Shown here piece by piece: positions 19,459-28,986 of a stretch of 43,624 nt of DNA. The stretch lies in NCBI GenBank assembly GCA_903894145.1, contig CAITPB010000255.1, positions 1 through 43,624 on the forward strand, written 5' to 3'. Position 1 is the stretch's first letter. Each line of letters starts with the position of its first letter. Source of the DNA: Candidatus Firestoneibacteriota bacterium. Lineage in GTDB: Bacteria; Oederibacteriota; D2-FULL-39-29; CAIOVX01. Below the pieces are notes generated by a model. That model made no database searches. It saw nothing but the letters and a program-made list of their open reading frames with translations, and was not told the DNA's origin. The translations under genes were made by a program, and so were the position numbers.

Positions 19459-20688
19459 TTAAAACAACTCAAGTTGAGAGTATCTGGCGAGCTCGCCTTC
19501 GTCAAAAAGCACTACTTTTCCCGGAACTCCGTCATAGCCGGGAAATACCCTGACATCAGACTTTCTGGACTTCAGTATTCCTTCGGCGACGGGTACCGGA
19601 GCAAGCCTTCTGACTTCTTCTTCAGGCAGGTCCAGGAGAAGAGAAAACTCGCTCCCGGCCTTTTCAACAAGTTTCAGGTACGCTTCCCTTACCTTCTGCG
19701 ACTCCGTGCCGGCGTTCATGCAGAAAGCCAGTATCTCATCCAGCGGCATAATGTTCCTGAACGGCAGATATTTTCCTTTGGCCTCATTCTCCGTCCTGTC
19801 CGAGAGATCCTCTACGCGCTGTAGAACGCCGCGTCTTACGGGTCTCCCGCAGGCAGTGCAAATATGCCCGAGATTAGCGCTTTCGAGCGGAGAAAAGCAG
19901 AGCCCGCACTCCTTATGCCCGCTCAGATAATTTCTTCCCTCTTCGGGGTAGAATTCTATCGTGTAGAGAAGTTCATCCCTGCGCTTATATTGCAGGGCGT
20001 TTTTAATCTCATAATAGTGGAGCGCGGCGCTAAAAACGCAAGCCTCTCTGCCGATGGTCCCGGGCATGTGGGCGTTCGAACCCGAAATCATCGTGATGCG
20101 GTCGAGGCATGACAGCCTCGCGCACATCTTCGGATCCGCTGAAAGCCCGGTCTCCGCCGCAAAGACATATTTCGCGTACTGCCCGAAACATTCCTCGAGC
20201 GTGCCATAGCCGCCGGTCCCCAGCACAGAAAACCCAGGAGCAAAAATGTGCGACGGCACCACAAAACAATCCATGGAAATATCACAAACAATCCGCACCA
20301 GCTCGGACGCTTCCAGATTAAGGAGCGGCCTCCCGCCGGCGGTCAGATCACCGTACTTTGAAAGAGCTTTGTTTATTCTCTCTATATGCTCAAACCCGGG
20401 AGAAAATATCTGAAGCTGTACCTTCCGGCTACCGTTCATCCCGATGTAAACGCAATTAACTTCTCCTGAAAGAATAAAATGAGTGTCATTAAATTTAAAT
20501 AGCCCGTTGCCCTGCGGTTTCAGCTTCCTGCGAAGCTCCGAAAGCCAGAGAGGATGCGTGATATCTCCGGCGGAAAGAAGATCAAGCCCTTTATATTTCG
20601 CCCACCGGGAGAGCGTCTCAAGGTCCATATCGCGGGTAGCTCCCAGGCTGAATTTACTGTGAATGTGAAAGTCCGCTCTAAAGTTCAT
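19459..20688 (-). CDS. PHP-domain protein, endonuclease Q (EndoQ)-like
   Basis: MNFRADFHIHSKFSLGATRDMDLETLSRWAKYKGLDLLSAGDITHPLWLSEL; zinc motif CGLCFSPLESANLGHICTACGRP. A TATAAT lies at 20722-20727, upstream of this start, so the ORF-track start (20733) is probably too early. Confidence 0.75.
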   Translation of the reverse strand: MNFRADFHIHSKFSLGATRDMDLETLSRWAKYKGLDLLSAGDITHPLWLSELRRKLKPQGNGLFKFNDTHFILSGEVNCVYIGMNGSRKVQLQIFSPGFEHIERINKALSKYGDLTAGGRPLLNLEASELVRIVCDISMDCFVVPSHIFAPGFSVLGTGGYGTLEECFGQYAKYVFAAETGLSADPKMCARLSCLDRITMISGSNAHMPGTIGREACVFSAALHYYEIKNALQYKRRDELLYTIEFYPEEGRNYLSGHKECGLCFSPLESANLGHICTACGRPVRRGVLQRVEDLSDRTENEAKGKYLPFRNIMPLDEILAFCMNAGTESQKVREAYLKLVEKAGSEFSLLLDLPEEEVRRLAPVPVAEGILKSRKSDVRVFPGYDGVPGKVVLFDEGELARYSQLELF

Positions 20689-20798
20689 ATGGAATCCCAG
20701 CTTGAGTGATTCATCCGCTTGATTATATAACATTTAGATAGAAAGAAAAAATGATTTTTTAAAAAAGGGGGCCATTTGAAGAATATTGCGGCGTCCGG

Positions 20799-22013
20799 CT
20801 AGAACTTATTTATCACAACTCCGGCAGGAAGTTTCGGGAAGAAATATGTCGATTTGTGGGGCATCCTTTCAAGTTTTACCGCTGTCTTTCTTATGTCAGA
20901 AGGTGAAATTGCCGGAACGAGAAAAACGGAGTCAAAACTGCCGGAATCCGCGGCCAAAAGAGCTTCTTCCGGATTCCTGATATAAGCGATGTTTTTAACC
21001 GGCGGGAGAGCTTTTAAAATGATATGGTGCAGAACGCTGGTTGATAATCTTTTCCAGGCAGCGGATCTTTTAAGAGGTATAGAGAGCGCAACACCCGCGC
21101 TCTTTGGAACAAGCGCATAAAACTTATGCCCGGAGTAAAATATTATATTTTCCGCGGAAGCCTCTTTTTTGCATGGGATTACGTTGAATTTACCCTCAAG
21201 CCTGTCTGCCAGCATTTTGGCCGAGACAGGGCTCGAGAACTTCACGGCCCTGTGCGTAGGGTAAACGATCAGCCCGCTGTCCTGCATTGAAACCAGAGCA
21301 AAAAGCGTGAAATTCCAGAGCGCTTTCGGGTCTCTCCCGTACTTTTTTTCGTTCTCTTTTTTGTAGGCCAGCGCTGTCTCGTATCTGTGATGCCCGTCGG
21401 CGATAAAGATCCGGCGCCTTTTAGTAAACGAGACAATCCGGTTAACCGCCGCCTCATCCGCAATCTTCCAAAGCTTTCCTTTCACGTTCTGTCCGCCGTC
21501 GCGCAGAGCGAATTCCAGGTCAGGTTTCATCTTTTTAAACTCTGACCAGTCAAATTTGCCGTCGTACACTCCGAATATAGGGCTGGTGTGCGCCCTGCAT
21601 GCCCTGAGCAGGTTCAACCGGTCCTGCTTGTGTTTTGGAAAAGTCTCTTCGTGAGGCAGCACCGATTTTTCCGAGAATTCTTCCGCCTTTACAAGAGCAT
21701 AAAACCCGGTCCGCTTAAGCAGGCGGCCGTTCATTTTGAAAGACTGTTCCAGAAGATAAAAAGAAGGGAGGGAATCCCGCGTCAGCGCGCCTTTCGCAAT
21801 CCATTTTAAAAGTTCTGTCCCTGAAGCGGAATACCTTCGCGCATCTTTTCCTTTTCTGAAATCCACCCGCACAATGTTATACGGGGAGGACTTGTAATAA
21901 TCCTCCCTCATCTCAGGGGAAATGACATCGTAAGGAAGCGTTAACTGACTGCTCAGGCTTCCTGTTTTTTCCGTGTTGTATGTTAGCCCTTTGAAAGGGA
22001 TTACTTCCGCCAC
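20799..22013 (-). CDS. DUF1015 family protein
   Basis: PFKGLTYN...LTLPYDVISPEMREDYYKSSPYNIVRVDFRKG; IFIADGHHRYETALAYKKE. Confidence 0.9.
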   Translation of the reverse strand: MAEVIPFKGLTYNTEKTGSLSSQLTLPYDVISPEMREDYYKSSPYNIVRVDFRKGKDARRYSASGTELLKWIAKGALTRDSLPSFYLLEQSFKMNGRLLKRTGFYALVKAEEFSEKSVLPHEETFPKHKQDRLNLLRACRAHTSPIFGVYDGKFDWSEFKKMKPDLEFALRDGGQNVKGKLWKIADEAAVNRIVSFTKRRRIFIADGHHRYETALAYKKENEKKYGRDPKALWNFTLFALVSMQDSGLIVYPTHRAVKFSSPVSAKMLADRLEGKFNVIPCKKEASAENIIFYSGHKFYALVPKSAGVALSIPLKRSAAWKRLSTSVLHHIILKALPPVKNIAYIRNPEEALLAADSGSFDSVFLVPAISPSDIRKTAVKLERMPHKSTYFFPKLPAGVVINKF

Positions 22014-22024
22014 TCTTACTCCTT

Positions 22025-22052
22025 AAAAAAACTCCCTTGGTTAGCAAGGGAG
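22025..22052 (-). terminator. Rho-independent terminator downstream of trxA
   Basis: Minus strand CTCCCTTG-CTAAC-CAAGGGAG followed by TTTTTT. Confidence 0.85.
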
Positions 22053-22078
22053 CAGTTTTTACTTTCTATTACCCGTTC

Positions 22079-22399
22079 TTATACAACCGCGGCGTCTATT
22101 CTTTTCTTTAGAGATTCCTTGGGCTGAACGCCGACCAATTGCTCCACCACCTGCCCGCCTTTGAAGATCATAACCGTCGGAATGCTCCTTATGCCGTACT
22201 TAGCCGCTATCCCGGGATTGTCATCTACATTGACTTTTCCAACCTTTACCTTGCCCGCGTATTCCTTGGCGAGTTCTTCGATAGTAGGACCTAGCATTCT
22301 GCAGGGCCCGCACCACTCTGCCCAGAAATCAACCAGCACCGGAGCCGCTGATTTCAGCACATCCGCTTCAAAATTCGCATCCGTAAAAGTTAACGCCAT
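22079..22399 (-). CDS. trxA: Thioredoxin
   Basis: [72 protein letters not shown] before ATG at 22399. Confidence 0.97.
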   Translation of the reverse strand: MALTFTDANFEADVLKSAAPVLVDFWAEWCGPCRMLGPTIEELAKEYAGKVKVGKVNVDDNPGIAAKYGIRSIPTVMIFKGGQVVEQLVGVQPKESLKKRIDAAVV

Positions 22400-22459
22400 T
22401 TTTATACCCTCCAGTTTATTATATCCGGCCACTCAGGCCGTCAGTATGACACTAATCAG

Positions 22460-23221
22460 TTACTTCTGTTTTACGGCTTTTGCTTTCTCTAGAGCGTCTT
22501 TCGCAAGCTGGCACGCCTTATCAGCCCCTTCCCTGGCTTTCTGAAAGTTAGCGTTATCCATATCTAGCTTTGCCATGGCAAGCGCGTCTTCCGCGCTCTT
22601 TAAGATATCGGCAACCGTGGATTCGGCCCCGGCGTCTTTTGCGTCAATAACGGCAGTCTTCGCTTTTGCCATTGAATCATTAGCTTTCTCCACATCTTCT
22701 ATGGCCTTTCTGGTCTCGTTGTAAGCGTTCGCGGCCATGGATTTTGCGGCGGCAAACCTCCGGAGGCGCACGTTATTGTTGGCGTCCCAAAGGGTGTCCT
22801 TTATTTCCTTTATCTTCTTTCCGTAGGACCTGTCCAATCCTACTTCTGTCGCAAAGACAAGGCTCTTTTCTGTTTCGGCTATCAATTTCTGCACCTCGCC
22901 CGGAAGTTCTTTCACATCCCTGGCAAGCAGAGAAGCTTTCTCCGCCGAATCCTGCGCGCCGGCGTAATCATCCTTACTTAGGTATTCTTTCGCGCCGGCA
23001 AGTTTTGATCTTGCGTCGTTGTATGTTTCCTGCATATTGTCTTTATTGGGAGAAGCCTCAGCAGATTTCAGGTCTTTCTCAGCCTTGTCTACCGCCGCTG
23101 TCGCGGAACTGTAAGCCGCCTTGTCCGAAGGTTTTATGTATTTTGAGCAGCCGGCGCAGATAAAAACGACTGCGAGAGCCGCAACAATGAGCTTACGTGC
23201 CGCGTCTGTCTTATTAAACAT
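22460..23221 (-). CDS. Lipoprotein of alternating helical repeats (DUF4398-like)
   Basis: Lipobox VFICAGC; Ala/Lys-rich coiled repeats (AAYSSATAAVDKAEKDLKSAEASPNKDNMQETYNDARSKLAGAKEYL); GGAGG RBS at start 23221. Confidence 0.65.
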   Translation of the reverse strand: MFNKTDAARKLIVAALAVVFICAGCSKYIKPSDKAAYSSATAAVDKAEKDLKSAEASPNKDNMQETYNDARSKLAGAKEYLSKDDYAGAQDSAEKASLLARDVKELPGEVQKLIAETEKSLVFATEVGLDRSYGKKIKEIKDTLWDANNNVRLRRFAAAKSMAANAYNETRKAIEDVEKANDSMAKAKTAVIDAKDAGAESTVADILKSAEDALAMAKLDMDNANFQKAREGADKACQLAKDALEKAKAVKQK

Positions 23222-23245
23222 CAATTCCTCCATCATGAAAACAGG

Positions 23246-24121
23246 CTATTCTTTTGTCTTCCTTAAACCCTGCTCAAGGTTTGAGACCAGAGGCCGAAGC
23301 ATTGTCGTAAATTCCATCGGAAAAATATACTTCGTGGAAGGCGAGTTGCCCAGCGCCTTGAGCGTTTCAAGGTACTGCAGGCTCATGGTTTTTTCGTCTA
23401 TACTCTTCGCGGCGCCGAAAATGTTCGCGAGAGCCTGCGCGTAGCCTTCTGCTTCCAGCATCTGAGCCTGTTTCTTGCCTTCCGCTTTTAAAATGGCGGA
23501 TTGTTTCTCGCCTTCGGCGATTGTTATCGCGGCCTGCTTGGTGCCGTCGGATTCCGTCACAACCGCTCTTCTGTGCCTTTCCGCCGCCATCTGCTTGGTC
23601 ATCGCTGTCTGGACTTCTACGGGCGGCTGGATTTCCCTTATTTCCACGGAAGTCACCTTAACGCCCCACCTTCCGGTAACTTCGTCAAGTTTTGTCCGCA
23701 GTATATCGTTTATCTGTTCCCTCTTTGCGAGCACATCGTCAAGCGCGATATCGCCGACAACAGCGCGAAGAGTCGTGGTAGCGATGCCTTGCGCAGCTCC
23801 GGCGAAGTTCCTTACCTGAATGACCGAGGCGGAAGGATCTATTACCTTCCAGTATATAAGAAAGTCAACCGAGATCGGAGCGTTGTCTTTGGTAATGCAG
23901 GTTTGTTCCGGTATCTCGAGATAGGATTCCCTAAGATCCACTTCAACCACTTTGTCTATGATCGGAACAACTATTACAATTCCGGGTCCTTTCTCGCCCT
24001 GGGTCCTTCCCAGACGGAAAAGCACGAGCCTCTTATACTCCGGGACTATCCTTATTATATTTACAACCATTACGAAAACAGCGACCACAAGCACAATTAT
24101 CATGAAGATTCCCGGCGTCAT
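23246..24121 (-). CDS. SPFH/Band 7 (stomatin/slipin-like) membrane protein
   Basis: VPEYKRLVLFRLGRTQGEKGPGIVIVVPIIDKVVEVDLRESYLEIPEQTCITKDNAPISVD...AAERHRRAVVTESDGTKQAAITIAEGEKQSAILKAEGKKQA. Confidence 0.93.
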   Translation of the reverse strand: MTPGIFMIIVLVVAVFVMVVNIIRIVPEYKRLVLFRLGRTQGEKGPGIVIVVPIIDKVVEVDLRESYLEIPEQTCITKDNAPISVDFLIYWKVIDPSASVIQVRNFAGAAQGIATTTLRAVVGDIALDDVLAKREQINDILRTKLDEVTGRWGVKVTSVEIREIQPPVEVQTAMTKQMAAERHRRAVVTESDGTKQAAITIAEGEKQSAILKAEGKKQAQMLEAEGYAQALANIFGAAKSIDEKTMSLQYLETLKALGNSPSTKYIFPMEFTTMLRPLVSNLEQGLRKTKE

Positions 24122-24133
24122 AACCCCTCCTGC

Positions 24134-25420
24134 TTACTTAACTTTAGCGGACTCTCCGGTTCGTTCCACTATAAGTTTTATGCCTTCCAAACGCAGAACC
24201 TTTACTTTTTCCCCTTTCAATACCGGTTTCCCGTCGGCAGAACCGGCAGACCAGTCTTCTTTGTTTACAGAGACAATTCCGACAGGGTCTATTGCCACAC
24301 GCACATCTCCGGAAGCCCCCACAAGGCTTTTAATCCCTATCACAACTCTGTTCTTGAGCGCTTTTATTCCGATGGAAATGATTATAGCAAAAAACGCCGA
24401 GCTAATCACTACCATTGTAATTACCACGGCAAGGGACATTTTAAAATAGGGAATCATCGGGGAAAAGAGCAGAAGAGAACCTAGGAAGAGCGAAACCACT
24501 CCACCCGCGGCAAGAGCCCCGTGCGTTGTCGCCTTTATTTCCAAAATAAACAGCGCGACCGCAAGAACAAGCAGGGCGACTCCCGCGAAACTTATGGAAA
24601 GGCTGTTGAAAGAAATCAGCGCCAGTATCATGCAGATAACGCCTGCTGTCCCGGGAAACACAGCGCCGGGCGAAGCCAGCTCGTAGATAAGACCGTAGAT
24701 GCCGATCAAAAAGAGCACATAGGCGATTGTAGGGTCGTTAAGAGTGTTAAGCAAACTCTCCCGCCAGGTCATCTTCAGCCTGAGGATAGAAGCCTTGTTC
24801 GTGTTAATAACCGCCTCGGAACCGCTTAAAAGCCTGAATTTTTTGCCGTTCAGTTTTTCAAGCAATACCGCGGTGTCATCGGCGATGGCATCCGATATGC
24901 CGAGCTTTGCCGCCTCTGTCTCGGTTATTGACACGCTCTTCCTTACCGCGTCGTCCACCCAGGAAATATTCCTGCCGCGTTTTTCCGCCAGAGTTCTTAT
25001 ATAGGCCGCCGCGTCGTTGGTAATTTTTTCGGATGCCAGCTTGCCGTCCATATATACCGGATGGGCCGCGCCCATGTTTGTGCCTGAGGCCATCGCCACA
25101 TAATCAGCAGCCATCGCGATGAAGAGGCCTGCCGAAGCCGACCTCGCGCCCTTGGGAGCCACATGGACAACAACCGGAATTTTTGAAGCCAGAATTTTCT
25201 GCACGATATCGCGCATTGAATCGTTCATGCCGCCCGGCGTGTCGAGTTCAAGCACCACGCACTCCGCTTTCATCTTCTCGGCGTCAGAAATGCATCTTGT
25301 CAGGTAGGCAGCGGAGGACTGATTTATCGCTCCCCTAAACTCCACTATTGCAACGCTGCCCGCAAATACCCGGGACGCCGCGGCCAGCAGGAGCAGAAGG
25401 ACTGTAGTTCTTATTCTCAT
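24134..25420 (-). CDS. NfeD-family membrane-bound ClpP-class serine protease
   Basis: ECVVLELDTPGGMNDSMRDIVQKILASKIPVVVHVAPKGARSASAGLFIAMAADYVAMASGTNMGAAHPV; C-terminal TM plus NfeD OB-like domain. Confidence 0.92.
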   Translation of the reverse strand: MRIRTTVLLLLLAAASRVFAGSVAIVEFRGAINQSSAAYLTRCISDAEKMKAECVVLELDTPGGMNDSMRDIVQKILASKIPVVVHVAPKGARSASAGLFIAMAADYVAMASGTNMGAAHPVYMDGKLASEKITNDAAAYIRTLAEKRGRNISWVDDAVRKSVSITETEAAKLGISDAIADDTAVLLEKLNGKKFRLLSGSEAVINTNKASILRLKMTWRESLLNTLNDPTIAYVLFLIGIYGLIYELASPGAVFPGTAGVICMILALISFNSLSISFAGVALLVLAVALFILEIKATTHGALAAGGVVSLFLGSLLLFSPMIPYFKMSLAVVITMVVISSAFFAIIISIGIKALKNRVVIGIKSLVGASGDVRVAIDPVGIVSVNKEDWSAGSADGKPVLKGEKVKVLRLEGIKLIVERTGESAKVK

Positions 25421-26139
25421 GCTGTTATCCTCTTGACGGCGGCAAGATAGGCCCCGTAAACTGCCAGCGAAGGATCGAATATGTCCGCTGCAGGTATATC
25501 ACCTGCCAAAAGAGGGGCAAATCCTCCGGTCAGAACAGCCTTAGCTTTAAACTTTTTCTTGGCGCGCGACAACACCCCGTCTGCCATCGAACTCAACCCC
25601 CAGTAGGCCCCGTTTCTGATGGCCGCTTCGGTCTCAAGCGCCGCGAAACCGGCGGGTTTGCCATATTCCACGAGGGGAAGAAGCGCGGTCTTTTTCTCAA
25701 GATACTCCGTGAATAAAGGCGCTCCCGGCATTATGAGACCGCCGGCATATTCGCCTTTTCTGTTAATAATATTTAAAGTAGTTGCAGTGCCAAGGTCCAG
25801 AACTACCGCGGGAGAACCGTATTTTTCCCGGGCCGCGTAAGCCGCGAGAATACGGTCCACTCCGAGCGTTTCCTTTTTCTTGTAAAGGTTTTCCATGGGA
25901 ACATCGCGGGTGGTAAGCTCCAGAGCCAGCGGTACAGCCTTTCTCACAACAGCGGAAAGAGCCGGGACCACGGAGAAATAAACAACCGGGAGTTTTTGTG
26001 CCTTCGCGAATTTAGCGGAAAGAACCGCCCCTTTTTGCGTTGCGGGGAAAACTTTGAGCGACTTCTCTTTTCCGTTGCCGGCAAGCCAGACCTTCACTGA
26101 AGTGTTTCCAATATTGATTATAATGAGCCTAAGAGACAT
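25417..26139 (-). CDS. coaX: Type III pantothenate kinase
   Basis: IIINIGNTSVKVWLAG, GVDRILAAYAAREKYGSPAVVLDLGTATTLNIINRKGEYAGGLIMPG, VLTGGFAPLL. Confidence 0.92.
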   Translation of the reverse strand: MSLRLIIINIGNTSVKVWLAGNGKEKSLKVFPATQKGAVLSAKFAKAQKLPVVYFSVVPALSAVVRKAVPLALELTTRDVPMENLYKKKETLGVDRILAAYAAREKYGSPAVVLDLGTATTLNIINRKGEYAGGLIMPGAPLFTEYLEKKTALLPLVEYGKPAGFAALETEAAIRNGAYWGLSSMADGVLSRAKKKFKAKAVLTGGFAPLLAGDIPAADIFDPSLAVYGAYLAAVKRITA

Positions 26140-27106
26140 CGCCCGTCACCGCCCTCTTCACCGTGCCGTCCGCAAGCCGCACAAGGAGTGCGCAATCTCC
26201 GTCAATATCTTCGGCGATTCCTTCAACAAACTCGCCCCCGGACTGTATTTTAACCTTCCTTCCGAGGGTCGCGCATTTTCGTTTCCATTTCCGAATTATC
26301 GGTTCCGGCCCTTCCTGCTTGAAAAGCTCGTAATACTCCTCCAGGCTCTTCAGGGTTTCCGCAAGCAGCTTCACCCTTTGCACGTCTCTCTTCAATTCTA
26401 TTTTCAGCGAGGTGGCCCTACCGCGGACAGAATCCGGAAGGTCGTTCTTTGAAAGATTAACATTAATACCTATTCCGATTATGAGGTAATTTACAATATC
26501 CATCTCCGCCTTCATCTCGGTCAATATTCCGCAGAGCTTTTTTCCGTGAAACATTACGTCGTTTGGCCATTTGAGCTCCGCGTCCTCTCCGGTGACCTTC
26601 TTTATAGCGTCATGCACGGACAGTCCTGCGATAAAAGTGAGTTTGGGAGAATGGTAAGGGCTTATTTTCGGCCGGAGTATCACCGAGAACCAAAGACCTG
26701 ACCTCTCCGGCGAAAACCAGGTCCTTCCGAGCCGTCCTTTGCCCGCGGTCTGTTTTTCCGCGGTAACCACCGTGCCTTCAGGAACTTCTTTTTCGGTAAG
26801 CCGGGCCGCCATATCATTTGTGGAACCAATCTCATTAAAACAGTAGAGTTCCCTGCCGACATATTTTGTGCCCAGGGCGTTCTCTATCTCCGCCGGAAGA
26901 AGCAGGTCAGGCACCGACTGCAGGCGGTAACCGAGGTTAGTGTGACTCTCGAACTCGTAGCCCTGATCCATCAGCGAATGAATATGCTTCCAGATAGCGG
27001 TCCTGCTGACCTTAAACTTTTTACTGAGAGCTTCGCCGGAGAGGTACTTTTCCCCGGAAGTTCTTAGCAGCGAGAGTATTTCTTCTTCCGCCCCGCCTTT
27101 TCTCAC
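26129..27106 (-). CDS. birA: Bifunctional biotin-[acetyl-CoA-carboxylase] ligase / biotin operon repressor
   Basis: N-terminal HTH (GEALSKKFKVSRTAIWKHIHSLMDQGYEFES), GSTNDMAARL, EKQTAGKGRLGRTWFSPERSGLWFSVILRP, KWPNDVMFHGKKLCGILTEM. Confidence 0.95.
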   Translation of the reverse strand: MRKGGAEEEILSLLRTSGEKYLSGEALSKKFKVSRTAIWKHIHSLMDQGYEFESHTNLGYRLQSVPDLLLPAEIENALGTKYVGRELYCFNEIGSTNDMAARLTEKEVPEGTVVTAEKQTAGKGRLGRTWFSPERSGLWFSVILRPKISPYHSPKLTFIAGLSVHDAIKKVTGEDAELKWPNDVMFHGKKLCGILTEMKAEMDIVNYLIIGIGINVNLSKNDLPDSVRGRATSLKIELKRDVQRVKLLAETLKSLEEYYELFKQEGPEPIIRKWKRKCATLGRKVKIQSGGEFVEGIAEDIDGDCALLVRLADGTVKRAVTGDVS

Positions 27107-27363
27107 GCCTTGATCTCCCCGAATTGCTCTTCGTATTTCCTGATGTTGTCCGCGAGCGCGGCGGCAAAATTCTTCATATGGGAAGGCGAGGTTATTATCC
27201 TGGCGCTGACCTTGTTTTTGCTCTGTTGCGGCAGGACAAAGGCGAAATCTATCATGAACTCCGCGGGAGTATGAGCGATTGCCGCAAAATTTGCGTACAT
27301 GCCCCTGGCTGTTGCTTCATCTATGTCCAGGTTTATAGGTGAATTTCCGTTGCCTCCTGCCAT
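27103..27363 (-). CDS. DUF3467 family protein
   Basis: ARGMYANFAAIAHTPAEFMIDFAFVLPQQSKNKVSARIITSPSHMKNFAAALADNIRKYEEQFG. Confidence 0.85.
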   Translation of the reverse strand: MAGGNGNSPINLDIDEATARGMYANFAAIAHTPAEFMIDFAFVLPQQSKNKVSARIITSPSHMKNFAAALADNIRKYEEQFGEIKA

Positions 27364-27395
27364 AATGCCTCCTGAATAGTTTTTGGGCCTTAAAC

Positions 27396-28454
27396 TTAGA
27401 CCGCCCTTTGTCTGTTAATTTTCCAGATTTCCCTAACCTGTTCCCCGCCGGACACATAGACATTATCATATAAATTGACGGTAGTGCAACAATGGCTTGG
27501 CAATATCTTTATCCTGTCTCCAGGCATAAGAGAGCCCTGCGCCAACTTAAGTCTTGTGTGCTCTTCGTTCAGGTTCTCAATGCTTCCTGTTTTATCAAGC
27601 AACAGAGGCATGCCGTTCTCCGTCGTCAAGGCCTTGCGCCCCGCGTCAGCTGTGTACTCCCCTTTTCCTCTGGAGGCAAGGATTGTCGCGTGCACGCACA
27701 ATGAGGGAATAAATTCTTTCTTTATTGCCAGGTATTTAGTATCCATAAAAACATATGACCCGGGCTGAATATCCGTTATGTCTGAATTCCTGCCGGTAAG
27801 GTCATAAGTACCGGTGCCGCCGCCGGAGACAATTCCGCATTTAATATTAATCCCGGAAAGCAGTCTTTTCGTTCCGACAAGCAGTTCCATAGCGGCTGCC
27901 GCCGTTTTTTTCCTTTCTTCCGGATCGGAAAGCAGCACGGCATGCCCCTCATAGCCCTGCAGTCCTTTGAATTCAATATTTGGACAGGCCAGGACCTTTT
28001 TTACAAAATGAACGGCATCCTCTCCGGGTTTTCTCCCGGCCCGGTTCAGGCCTATGTCAACCTCGACCAACACTTTTAATTTAACTCCTGCCGCTCCGGC
28101 GAGCTTGTCAAGCAGCCTGAGGTTATTTTCCGAATCGACACAGAGCAGGACTTCGGAAGCAATGTCGCAAAGATTTAGAAATCTTTTTATCTTAGCCTGC
28201 TCAATCAGTTGGTTCGCGAGCAGCACGCTTTTGATTCCGCCTTTGACCAGAGCTTCCGCTTCATCTATAGTCTGCGCGGTAATTCCCACGGCTCCGGCTT
28301 TCATCTGCAGGCTGGCAATCTCAAGACATTTGTGGGTTTTAAAATGCGGCCTGATGCCGACATGGTTCTTCCTGCCGAAATCAGCCATCAGTTTAATGTT
28401 TTGCTTTAGCAGTTCAAGGTCCAGTACCAGAGCAGGCGTTACGATTTCGTTCAT
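27396..28454 (-). CDS. D-threonine aldolase / alanine racemase N-terminal-like PLP protein
   Basis: TPALVLDLELLKQNIKLMADFGRKNHVGIRPHFKTHKCLEIASLQMKAGAVGITAQTIDEAEAL (PLP Lys region); C-terminal LPSHCCTTVNLYDNVYV (DSD-like). Confidence 0.85.
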   Translation of the reverse strand: MNEIVTPALVLDLELLKQNIKLMADFGRKNHVGIRPHFKTHKCLEIASLQMKAGAVGITAQTIDEAEALVKGGIKSVLLANQLIEQAKIKRFLNLCDIASEVLLCVDSENNLRLLDKLAGAAGVKLKVLVEVDIGLNRAGRKPGEDAVHFVKKVLACPNIEFKGLQGYEGHAVLLSDPEERKKTAAAAMELLVGTKRLLSGINIKCGIVSGGGTGTYDLTGRNSDITDIQPGSYVFMDTKYLAIKKEFIPSLCVHATILASRGKGEYTADAGRKALTTENGMPLLLDKTGSIENLNEEHTRLKLAQGSLMPGDRIKILPSHCCTTVNLYDNVYVSGGEQVREIWKINRQRAV

Positions 28455-28975
28455 TTTTGCTCCAGGGCGGCTATAACAGCCCTGCAGAAGGCCGGCAGGT
28501 CATCCGGATTTCTTGAGGTTATGAGGTTGCCGTCAATTGCAACTTCTTTGTCCACAAAATTCGCGCCTGCGGCGGCCATATCATCTTTTATGGCCATGAA
28601 AGCCGTCGCGGTTTTCCCTTTTAGGATACCGGCGGAAACCAGCACCGAGCCCGCGTGGCAGATTGCGGCGATTACTTTACCCGCTTTAAAAGCGTCTGAC
28701 ACGAGCTTGACCGGCGCTTTGAAGCGCCTGATGAAATCGGGGGCCCAGCCGCCGGGAATTATTACGGCGTCAACGTTCTTGAAATCAACTTTATCAGCCG
28801 TGGTTGTCGTCTTTACCGGATAGCCGAACTTTCCGTGATAGAGTTCCGCGCTTCCGGTTCCCGCGACTATCACTTCGGCGCCTTCTTCCTTGAACCTATA
28901 GTACGGATACATTACTTCCATGTCCTGGAACTGCTCGGCGACAAGAATTACAACCCGTTTTCCTGTTAGAGACAT
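28451..28975 (-). CDS. DJ-1/PfpI family protein
   Basis: KRVVILVAEQFQDMEVMYPYYRFKEEGAEVIVAG...VIIPGGWAPDFIRR...KVIAAICHAGSVLVSAGILKGKTATAF. Confidence 0.93.
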   Translation of the reverse strand: MSLTGKRVVILVAEQFQDMEVMYPYYRFKEEGAEVIVAGTGSAELYHGKFGYPVKTTTTADKVDFKNVDAVIIPGGWAPDFIRRFKAPVKLVSDAFKAGKVIAAICHAGSVLVSAGILKGKTATAFMAIKDDMAAAGANFVDKEVAIDGNLITSRNPDDLPAFCRAVIAALEQK

Positions 28976-28986
28976 AAAGCCTCCTC

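Noticed and set aside
20733-22078. DUF1015, DUF3467, DUF4912 and DUF401 proteins as novel systems
   Set aside because: Known conserved families; nothing in their context here beyond common neighbourhoods.
23501-24484. 327-aa plus-strand ORF
   Set aside because: Shadow ORF antisense to the well-supported SPFH and NfeD genes; composition typical of antisense translation (F/Y/H-rich).
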